A stretch of DNA of 64,000 bases. Origin: Lotus japonicus. Taxonomy: Eukaryota; Streptophyta; Magnoliopsida; Fabales; Fabaceae. The notes under the pieces are model-generated. The model was given only the letters and a program-made list of their open reading frames with translations, made no database searches and had not been told where the DNA came from. Shown here one piece after another: positions 57,001-64,000 of the stretch. Both the position numbers and the translations under genes were made by a program. Numbering within the stretch: the stretch's first letter is position 1; each line of letters starts with the position of its first letter. Location: the NCBI RefSeq assembly GCF_012489685.1, contig NC_080046.1, positions 2,854,501 through 2,918,500 on the forward strand. The letters are read 5' to 3'.

Positions 57001-57830
57001 TGTTCCATTTTAGGAGTGAATTGAAGAAGAGAACTTATGATCCTGTTGATTATGAATGCATCAATAATGTTGACTTTTGGGTAGTTGAGGAAGAAGCACC
57101 TCCTGAGTTTGATGATAATGAGGCTGAGCTTGTGAATAACATTTATGAAGATGATGCAAGAGATGTTGCAGGTAAAAAATTAATCATTTAATCTTATTGA
57201 GCTTGTTTCAAATTTAGAAGTATTATTTCAAAAGCTACATTTAAGTAAGTTTTTCACTTTCACGTTATGTAATTAGGTGGTGAAGAAGTTGACATTTCAG
57301 AGGAGCCACTGATGGAGTCAGTTGATTTTCAAATTGGGGCAAATGTTGAATCATCGCCGTTTGATGGAATAGAGTTCAATCTTAATGATGTTAATGATTT
57401 TTGATTATATTTGTTGTGTTGTTAACTTGTTATTCATACTTTGTTAAGTGTTGTTAAATTTAGACTTTTGTCATTGGTATTGATTTAAGGTTGTTGTTGA
57501 ACCTAAATGTTATGAGTTATGACTTATGTAAGTTGGTGGTGTTTGCATCTAAACAAACTATCATTTGGACTTGTGGAGTTACATTTGTTGGCTTATATAT
57601 TTTAGCTTTTGTTATTTACTTATTTTACTTTACAACAATTAGATTTAGTCATTTAGATGACCTAAAAAAATTATGTATATATATTTTTATATGTATATAA
57701 TATAAAATTATATTATTTATATTGATACGGTTCAACCTCGGTTCAACCTCGATTCAACCCCGGTTCGACCTTTGAACCTTAAACCAGTGTCTTGACCGGT
57801 TCGATGACCGGTCCGGTTTTCAGAACATTG
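54068..57830 (+). mobile_element. Autonomous-type hAT transposon, 3.76 kb
   Basis: Imperfect terminal inverted repeats (CAAGGTTTTGAAAACCGGAC left, CAATGTTCTGAAAACCGGAC from the right) and an 8-bp duplication define the ends to the base. Both sub-terminal zones are packed with ACCGG/GGTTCGA motifs. The left zone has two AAAACGACGCCGTTTT-like palindromes (about 54255 and 54302). One spliced transposase gene is inside. It is the most complete DNA transposon in the window. Confidence 0.93.
54610..57404 (+). CDS. hAT transposase (BED finger, DUF659, dimerisation domain)
   Basis: Six exons by GT-AG signals and frame: 54610-54627, 54763-55588, 55681-56634, about 56715-56919, 57014-57171, 57277-57404. 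ATG 54610 opens MATTQQ; the second exon holds the BED zinc finger (CLYCGTSYKGGGINRMKHHLAG). DUF659 follows (DGWSDQRQRTLINFMVYC to VTDNAANYVAAG). The catalytic D sits in MADGW and the VTDNA motif, and C/H residues in TPCAAHCINLLLKD. The C-terminal hAT dimerisation motif is WWSIYGSSAPLLQKIAIRILSQTSSSSGCERNWS, split across an intron. The acceptor before this exon reads GCAA instead of GCAG, the only obvious defect. It would cut and paste hAT elements in the nucleus. No internal stop in the spliced frame was noticed. Confidence 0.85.
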
Positions 57831-57838
57831 ATATATAC

Positions 57839-58262
57839 AAACCTCATTCTTAAATACTCTATCTCAACCTTTTTTTATTTCTATCTCTCTCTTATTATTA
57901 TCTATCACATATCATAATTTTTCTATTTTACTTTTTCTTTTCTTTCTATATCTCTCCTCCTTCACCTCTTTCCACCTTATTTTTTGAGGTATCAACAAAC
58001 AATTATTGTATACTCCCTCCTTCCCATATAACCATTGTTTGTAGAATCGGACTGGACGGGTAATATAAATAAATGAAGGGTACAAATTGTTGAAAAATTA
58101 ATACTCCTTCAACTTTGTAAAGTGAGATATAATTAAGAATAAAATTTAGCTATAAATAGTACCAGTTTTTTCGGAAAGAGTATTAACAAATATTACGATA
58201 TCTTACTACCTACACCTCATATATAAGGGGTTATTTAAGAATATTTTTAGTCCCAAATTAGA
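57839..58262. other. Spacer with one-ended MITE
   Basis: A CTCCCTCCTTCCCATATAACC end starts near 58013, without a matching right end. No gene. Confidence 0.45.
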
Positions 58263-58662
58263 AGTTCATTATTTATTTATTTATTTTGGTCGAAAGGTAG
58301 TATTCCATTAAAAGTTGTAGCCAAGCGGCCCAGTTACAACCATTTAGTGGCCTCAGGCCCAAAAGCAGCTAGACTATTCAAATTAATAGTATAGACTGGG
58401 CACCTAGACTATAAGATACGTACAACAAGACTTGTTATAGTCAGGACCTAGTAAAGGTTACAAGCTACCTAAACGTAGACAAGACAATACACTTCACTGG
58501 TAAGTTCCTTTAGATGACCCCGTGAGAGTCTTCCCCCAAGTTCTTGTCTTGGTCTTACCTACCCTGCGTGGGTCTCCTTTTCCTTCCTCTTTTTCTTGAG
58601 TGAAGTCATTGTCACCCTCTGACTTGGTCAGATCTACTTTTTTAACTTTTCTCTCTACATTT
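58263..58662 (+). other. LINE 5' region, start not fixed
   Basis: It starts near a TTTATTTATTTATTTTGGTC stretch that resembles an antisense LINE tail, followed by G/C-richer sequence and a T/C-rich leader ahead of ORF1. The 5' end of the LINE lies somewhere here. Because the 3' end is outside or at the window edge, the target duplication cannot be found. Confidence 0.4.
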
Positions 58663-60117
58663 ATGGCGTCGGAACGTGGAAAAAATTTAGTGCTTACGCA
58701 AGAGGAGACCGAACCTCTTCTGATTACGGAAATCGCTGATGACGATGGCCCCTCTCAACATTCTGAATACTGGCTAGTGGGTAAGGTGGTTACCCAACAC
58801 AACTTCAATGCTCGGGCTTTCAAAAACACCATAGCTCAGGTGTGGAAAGTGAAGAACGGAGTGGAAATCCGAGAAGCTGGAAAGAATCTCTTCACTTTCA
58901 GATTCTTTGATGAGAAGGATCGTGCCTGGGTATTGAAGCAGGGCCCTTGGTCTTTAGACCGTTTTCTAGTAGCGATTCAGATCTTAGACCCTCAGGCGAA
59001 TCCATCTGAGGTGGTTCTAGATCGTATCCCTTTCTGGATCCGAGTTCATGATCTCCCATTGGCTTGGCGTAGGGAGTCGGTGGCGAAATCTATCGGCGAT
59101 TCACTGGGAGGATACCTAGAATGGGACAAGAATGAGGACAATCGTTTGGGTGTCTTCTTGAGGTTCAGATCTTGGGTAAAGATAACTGGTCCTCTAAGGA
59201 GAGGGACAGTGATTGCCCGACCTGGACGAGAACCGGTGAAAGTTTGGTTCCAATATGAACGCTTAGGGAATTTCTGTTATATCTGCGGTGGTTTTGACCA
59301 TGTGCTTAGAGACTGTGAGAATTCTGCTGGCGATGAAGATGAAGTGGGTTCGGTGGATCTGCCTTACGGTGCCTGGATCCGGGCACCACCGCTACGCTCT
59401 AATGTGGTTTCTGGGATTCGTGGAAATGTCTCAAACTCGGGTGTGCAAGATCTTAATGGTAGCCCGCACAACAACCAAAAAGTTTCGGTTGTGTCGGGGG
59501 TGGTTGGTGATTCTTTGGGTGAGGAAGTGGCTGGGTCTGAAGGTTCAGTGGAGGCCCTAGTCTCTACTCTAGCAAAGGTTAATGTGGAGCAGGAGATTCA
59601 AAAGGAGGCTGTTGAGAGCTCTCAGCTGGTGTTAGCCCCAGGGAAGGAAGCAGCTCTTTCTGCTGGGTGCTCAAATGCTTCTGTACCAGAGAAAAATGAG
59701 CTCCAAGTGAAAACACCTGAGGATGCTCTCGGGGGAAGGGCAGAGTTGGTGGGTAAGAATGTAGCTTTGATTGAAGCTTTTTCCGAGGAGTTGGTGAATA
59801 GGGATAACACTGTCTGCCCAACTCTTTCAACTGAGGTGGAAGAGCCTGAACCGTATGCAAATAAGGGGAGTCCAGATATGAAGTTTTCCATAGGGAAACA
59901 AGATCGAACAAAGGTCAGTGGGAGCAAGTGGAAGAAGAAGGCAAGGGAGATACATTTAGGGGCTGCTGAGACACCCTCTCATGAAGCTTCTAAGAGAAAG
60001 TGTTGTGTCTTGGATGACCCTATGGTTCTGGATAATAACGACTACAGTATCCCTCAGAAACGAGTTTGTGAAGACCTAACGGTGGAGGCTGGAGACCAGC
60101 CCCGCCGACAGCCATGA
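58663..60117 (+). CDS. LINE ORF1, DUF4283/zinc-knuckle RNA-binding protein
   Basis: An intact frame of about 484 aa from ATG 58663 (MASERGK); an earlier in-frame ATG at 58600 is less likely. Residues about 40-190 match the plant DUF4283 segment (YWLVGKVVTQHNFNARAFKNTI, FRFFDEKDRAWVLKQGPWSLD, DRIPFWIRVHDLP). It is followed by a CCHC zinc knuckle (CYICGGFDHVLRDC, about residue 205-220) and a long Glu/Ser-rich disordered tail. It would bind LINE RNA to form the RNP. The stop codon overlaps the ORF2 start as ATGA, so the second frame may be translated by termination-reinitiation. Confidence 0.88.
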   Translation: MASERGKNLVLTQEETEPLLITEIADDDGPSQHSEYWLVGKVVTQHNFNARAFKNTIAQVWKVKNGVEIREAGKNLFTFRFFDEKDRAWVLKQGPWSLDRFLVAIQILDPQANPSEVVLDRIPFWIRVHDLPLAWRRESVAKSIGDSLGGYLEWDKNEDNRLGVFLRFRSWVKITGPLRRGTVIARPGREPVKVWFQYERLGNFCYICGGFDHVLRDCENSAGDEDEVGSVDLPYGAWIRAPPLRSNVVSGIRGNVSNSGVQDLNGSPHNNQKVSVVSGVVGDSLGEEVAGSEGSVEALVSTLAKVNVEQEIQKEAVESSQLVLAPGKEAALSAGCSNASVPEKNELQVKTPEDALGGRAELVGKNVALIEAFSEELVNRDNTVCPTLSTEVEEPEPYANKGSPDMKFSIGKQDRTKVSGSKWKKKAREIHLGAAETPSHEASKRKCCVLDDPMVLDNNDYSIPQKRVCEDLTVEAGDQPRRQP

Positions 60118-62621
60118 AAATGCTATCCTGGAACTGCCGTGGATTGGGGAATTCACGGGCAGTTAGAGCCTTGTCAAGGCTTTCTTTAAAACTTAAACCC
60201 CAAATTGTCTTCTTAATGGAGACTAGAAGTTATGTAACAGAATTTGATAGAGTTAAAAATGTCACTGGTTTGGACTGTTGTTTGGCTATGAATTGTTTAG
60301 GTAGGAGGAGAGCAGGTGGGATTGCTATGCTTTGGAAAAGCAATTTGGATGTGAATCTTCTGTCCTGTTCCGCAAATCATATTAGTGTGATTGTCGCTGA
60401 TGAATGGGACCAAAAATGGTGCTTATCCGGAGTTTATGGCTTTCCAGAAGAAGAGAATAAGTTTAAGACTTTGGAGCTGCTAGGCTCCCTAAAATTCCAG
60501 TATCAGGGTATGTGGATATGCCTTGGAGATTTTAACTTAATATGCAATTCCTCTGAAAAAAGTGGGGGTAGATGTGCGAATCTGAACCAAATGAGGCAGT
60601 TCAAGGACACTTTGGAAGAATGTGGCCTAACAGATTTGGGCTTTACTGGTTTCCCCTTTACTTGGAACAATGGAAGGGATGGTGATCAAAACATTAAGGA
60701 AAGATTAGATAGGTGTTTGGCAAATTCTGAATTCAGTACTGGTTTCCCTTGTGTCTATGTTGAACATATGGGTAGCTATGGATCCGATCATACAGTTCTG
60801 GCGATTTCTCTGAATAATGGTATAGAACAGCAAGAAACAAGAGTTAGGAAAGAAAGGCCTTTCAGATTTGAAGAAACATGGGCTAATTCTGAAGAGTGTG
60901 AACAACTTATTCATGGGGCATGGTTTAGACCTGGGGCTTGTTGTATTGAAAGAGTGCAGGCTGTCAAAGAGGTCCTGGTGCCTTTTCGTAAAGAACAAGG
61001 CAATCTTCAGAGACAGATTGACCGAAAGGAAAAAGAATTGATTAGAATTGAAAAGGGTTTAGCTTCCAATGAAAATCTAAGCAGGAAGAGAGCAGTACAA
61101 AAGGAATTTGATGACCTGCTGCTCAAACAAGAAATATATTGGAAGCAACGTTCAAGGGCCCTATGGTTGAGAGAAGGAGATAAGAACACTAAATTTTTTC
61201 ACAAGAAGGCCTCTCAAAGACAGAAACACAACAACATCAAGAAGATTAAAAATGAGCAGAATGAATGGGTTTTTGGTGATGAAGCTGTGTCACAAGTTAT
61301 CCAAGGTCACTTTCAGCAGGTCTTCTCCTCAGAGAACCCTCATAATATACAAGATACTTGTAAGAGGGTCAGATTTAAATTGAATCAAGAAATGTTTGAG
61401 CACATGAACAGACCTTTCTCCAGGGAAGAAGTCAAGTATGCTATTGACCAAATGCATCCTATTAAATCGCCAGGCCCAGATGGCCTACCCGCATTGTTCT
61501 ATCAGCGCTATTGGGATTTGGTAGGGGGTGCAGTTACTTCACATGTTCTGGATGTGTTAAACAATGGAAGAGAAGTGACAGACATGAATGAGACCTATAT
61601 TTGTCTAATCCCTAAGGTCTCTAAACCTCAGACCCCCAAGGATCTAAGGCCAATAAGCCTATGCAATGTGCTAATGAAGATAGTCACTAAGTGTATTGCT
61701 AATCGGCTTAAGTGCATTCTTCCTGATCTGGTTGGAGAAACGCAGAGTGCTTTCATACCAGGTAGGCTCATCACTGACAATGCTCTTATAGGCATGGAGG
61801 TTTTCCATTACATGAAGAAAAAGAAACATGGGAAGAAAGGATGGATGGCACTCAAGCTTGATATGTCCAAAGCTTACGACCGTATCGAATGGGAGTTCCT
61901 AAGGGAGGTGCTGAAATCTATGAACTTTCCCTCTCATTTTGTCTCTCTTGTTCTAAAGTGTGTCTCTTCAGTTAAATATGCCATTTTACTGAATGGTGAG
62001 CCAAGAGATTGGTTCTCACCTCACCGGGGTCTCCGCCAAGGGGACCCGGTTTCACCTTACCTGTTCATATTGTGTGCAGAAGTGTTTGCAGGTCTGATTG
62101 ATGAACAAGTTGCTCAGAATAATATCCATGGAATTAAGATTGCTCGAGGAGCTCCTCAGATTTCACATCTTTTTTTCGCGGACGACAGCTTACTCTTTAT
62201 GAGGGCCAATCTTATGGAAGCTGAGCATGTTCTCACTATCATCAAGAGATACGAGGAAGCCTCTGGACAAAGGGTCAATTTTGATAAGACTGAGTTGTCC
62301 TTCAGCCAAAATGTGCCAGAACAGATTTGTAATCAAATCCGGAACAGGATGGAAGTTAAGGTTGTGGACTCTCATGATAAATACCTTGGTTTGCCAACGG
62401 TTATAGGAAGGTCCAAGAAAGCGGTTTTCCTCAAGGTACAAGAGAGATTGGTGAAAAAGCTAAAAGGTTGGAAAGAAAAATACCTCTCAAAGGCTGGAAA
62501 AGAAGTCTTACTTAAATCAATAGCTCAAGCAATTCCCATCTACATCATGAGTTGTTTTAAAATTCCAGATAATATTTGTGACTCCATGGCCTCTCAAATG
62601 GCTAATTTCTGGTGGGGGTAA
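60114..62621 (+). CDS. LINE ORF2, part 1: endonuclease and reverse transcriptase
   Basis: ATG 60114 shares ATGA with the ORF1 stop. Residues 1-230 are an apurinic/apyrimidinic-type endonuclease (MLSWNCRGLGN, VFLMETRS, GDFNLI, ERLDR, SDHTVLAI). The RT follows (about 450-720), with KSPGPDGLPALFYQ, LIPKV, LRPISLCN, AFIPGRLITDN, LKLDMSKAYDRIEW, GLRQGDPVSPYLF, and the active site FADDSLLF near 62170-62190. The frame ends at TAA 62619-62621 inside a region that continues in the same frame after the stop. It carries out target-primed reverse transcription at the nuclear insertion site. Confidence 0.9.
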   Translation: MKMLSWNCRGLGNSRAVRALSRLSLKLKPQIVFLMETRSYVTEFDRVKNVTGLDCCLAMNCLGRRRAGGIAMLWKSNLDVNLLSCSANHISVIVADEWDQKWCLSGVYGFPEEENKFKTLELLGSLKFQYQGMWICLGDFNLICNSSEKSGGRCANLNQMRQFKDTLEECGLTDLGFTGFPFTWNNGRDGDQNIKERLDRCLANSEFSTGFPCVYVEHMGSYGSDHTVLAISLNNGIEQQETRVRKERPFRFEETWANSEECEQLIHGAWFRPGACCIERVQAVKEVLVPFRKEQGNLQRQIDRKEKELIRIEKGLASNENLSRKRAVQKEFDDLLLKQEIYWKQRSRALWLREGDKNTKFFHKKASQRQKHNNIKKIKNEQNEWVFGDEAVSQVIQGHFQQVFSSENPHNIQDTCKRVRFKLNQEMFEHMNRPFSREEVKYAIDQMHPIKSPGPDGLPALFYQRYWDLVGGAVTSHVLDVLNNGREVTDMNETYICLIPKVSKPQTPKDLRPISLCNVLMKIVTKCIANRLKCILPDLVGETQSAFIPGRLITDNALIGMEVFHYMKKKKHGKKGWMALKLDMSKAYDRIEWEFLREVLKSMNFPSHFVSLVLKCVSSVKYAILLNGEPRDWFSPHRGLRQGDPVSPYLFILCAEVFAGLIDEQVAQNNIHGIKIARGAPQISHLFFADDSLLFMRANLMEAEHVLTIIKRYEEASGQRVNFDKTELSFSQNVPEQICNQIRNRMEVKVVDSHDKYLGLPTVIGRSKKAVFLKVQERLVKKLKGWKEKYLSKAGKEVLLKSIAQAIPIYIMSCFKIPDNICDSMASQMANFWWG

Positions 62622-63125
62622 AAGAACTCTGAAAAGAAGATCCACTGGATGAGTTGGGCCAATTTATGCAAGCCAAAATCTTGTGGTGGCCTGGGTTTTA
62701 GAGATTTCAGGAGTTTTAATGAGGCTTTGTTGGCCAAGCAAGTATGGAGATTACTCCAGCGGGAAGATTCTCTACTGTACAAATGTCTCAAAGCAAGATA
62801 CTTTCCAAGGGCTTCTCTTCTTAGTGCTCCAGTGGGTTTTAGACCAAGTTTTGCCTGGAGAAGTATATGCTCAGCGAGGAAAATAATCATAGAGGGATCA
62901 CTGTGGAAAGTGGGTAATGGAAAATCAATCTCTATATGGAAAGACTCATGGCTTCCAGGTCCCAGTTCAGGAAAAATTCTTAGCCCCGTTAAAGAGCTCC
63001 CTTCAACAGCCAAAGTTGCCTCTCTTATAGATAATGAGCAGAGAAAATGGAGGAGTGATGTGGTGGATCAGATTTTTGTAGTTGCTGAAGCTGAGAATAA
63101 AGAATATCCCTCTCGCTTGGGCTGA
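62622..63125 (+). pseudogene. LINE ORF2, part 2: linker after in-frame stop
   Basis: Same frame as part 1, continuing the post-RT region (KIHWMSWANLCKPKSCGGLGFRDF, LWKVGNGKSISIWKDSWLPG). This is the conserved plant L1 segment before the zinc-ribbon. A frameshift of one nucleotide near 63095 ends it. The TAA at 62619 is probably a point nonsense mutation. Confidence 0.8.
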
Positions 63126-63909
63126 TAGAAATGATCTATTAAGCTGGAGACATACTGTTACTGGTGCTTTCACTGTTAAATCAGCTTATTCCATAATACT
63201 CCAACATAAGGTTTCTAATGTAGCATCTTCTTCTTCTCTGAGAACTGATTGCAAGTTTGTATGGAAATTAAAAATTCCAAAGAAAGTGCAGCACTTCATT
63301 TTTCGACTGGTTAATAAATCTCTCCCTTGCCAGTACAATCTGAAAAGAAGAGGTGTTCTTGTGGCCCCTATTTGTCCTCTCTGTGGTGAGTGCTTAGAGG
63401 AGACTCCTTCTCACATTTTTATGCAATGTAATTGGGTTAGGCAAGTTTGGTTCGCCTCTCCTATGTCCATTCGTTCTGGGGACATTCAGGTTGACATAGA
63501 TAAGTGGCTATATCTGTTGTCCTCCTCAGGAGAAAGAGAGGTTATTGACCAGGTTGCTATGCTACTTTGGAGCATATGGAAAGCACGTAATGACAGCACC
63601 TTTAAGAGAATCAAGCCTGATGTGCGCAAGACTTTAGATATGGCAGTTAATTTGAGAGCAGAATGGCTAAGTCACCAACCAATTTCTGCTAACACGGTTA
63701 AGCCTAGCGCTATGTGGTTACCACCCCCTTCGGGCTACATGAAACTGAATTTCGATGCAGGCTGGTCGGGTAATCGAGGCTCGGGCTTTGGTTTGGTCAT
63801 TAGGGATGATAAAGGTCTGTTTCAAGCTGCAGCATCTCACTATGAAGACCATAGGATGGACCCTCTTGTTGCAGAAGCTTTGTGTTTCAGTTTGTATGAT
63901 GATTGTTAG
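63096..63909 (+). pseudogene. LINE ORF2, part 3: zf-RVT and shortened RNase H
   Basis: A different frame from part 2. The zf-RVT zinc region is PICPLCGECLEETPSHIFMQC. The start of RNase H follows (LNFDAGWSGNRGSGFGLVIRDDKG, AEALCFSL), with the first D and the E visible. It stops at a TAG after only about 60 residues, where such domains usually need about 130. The later catalytic aspartates are missing and the sequence passes directly into 3'-UTR-like DNA, which suggests an internal deletion. Confidence 0.85.
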
Positions 63910-64000
63910 CTGCTGCGAACAGGTTTTTTTATGATGATTTCAATTTGTATTTCTTTATAATTTTTTGCCCCATCTTTTTCACAAATATTTTGTTGTTTTG

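Larger units (their letters stand above)
58263..64000 (+). mobile_element. L1-type LINE retrotransposon, nearly full length
   Basis: The ORF1-ORF2 order, ATGA overlap, AP endonuclease, RT and zf-RVT define a plant L1-clade element. It is damaged by one stop, one frameshift and a shortened RNase H. The 3' UTR runs to the window edge without a poly-A tail, so the right boundary is unknown. Confidence 0.85.

Overview
The window looks like an intergenic, transposon-rich stretch of a dicot nuclear genome, most likely a legume. The base composition is AT-rich, GT-AG introns are visible, plant-type TATA boxes occur, and every recognisable coding block belongs to a plant transposable-element family. 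The legume assignment is inference from the style of the elements. No bacterial, organellar, rRNA, tRNA or CRISPR features were seen. Only one block looks like a host gene, a B3-domain gene near 47.6-48.2 kb, and it is cut by a retrotransposon LTR.

Layout. 0-6.1 kb: MITE remnants, a possible LTR fragment, and a Helitron-like 3' terminus at 2294. 6.14-10.02 kb: a minus-strand Ty1/copia element with two 523-bp LTRs, a gutted interior and a 5-bp target duplication, sitting inside the terminal hairpin region of another Helitron-like end. 11.5-17.7 kb: a complete Mutator-like element (MULE) with ~196-bp terminal inverted repeats and a perfect 9-bp target duplication. Its MURA-type transposase gene is broken by a 1051-bp non-autonomous hAT and two small insertions. 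18.15-33.82 kb: a full-length Tat-clade Ty3/gypsy retrotransposon with gag, protease, RT, two RNase H domains and integrase. It also carries a long antisense gene with the plant 'putative gypsy type transposon' domain and a coiled-coil C-terminus. A very young gag-only copia element (27.5-32.3 kb) is inserted into that antisense gene.

34.8-47.5 kb: GRF zinc-finger genes carried by MULE-like elements, a 374-aa plant transposon protein of the Transposase_32 type with a related fragment, Stowaway-like MITEs, a 5'-truncated LINE with a 15-bp target duplication, and local tandem repeats. 47.6-50.8 kb: the B3 gene interrupted by a 2.4-kb chromovirus-like LTR, next to a second copy of the non-autonomous hAT. 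54.07-57.83 kb: a nearly intact autonomous hAT element (BED finger, DUF659, dimerisation domain) with a perfect 8-bp target duplication. 58.6-64 kb: an L1-type LINE with overlapping ORF1 and ORF2, carrying a stop, a frameshift and a shortened RNase H.

How it fits together. The genes do not form a pathway. They record successive insertions, and the termini and target duplications allow most events to be ordered. The gag-only copia is the youngest. The hAT at 54 kb is the most gene-complete DNA transposon, with one suspicious splice acceptor. The antisense gene of the Tat element is the least understood coding unit. No clearly novel molecular system was found; the most unusual items are the interrupted antisense gene, the pol-less copia lacking a zinc knuckle, and the copia that split a Helitron terminus.
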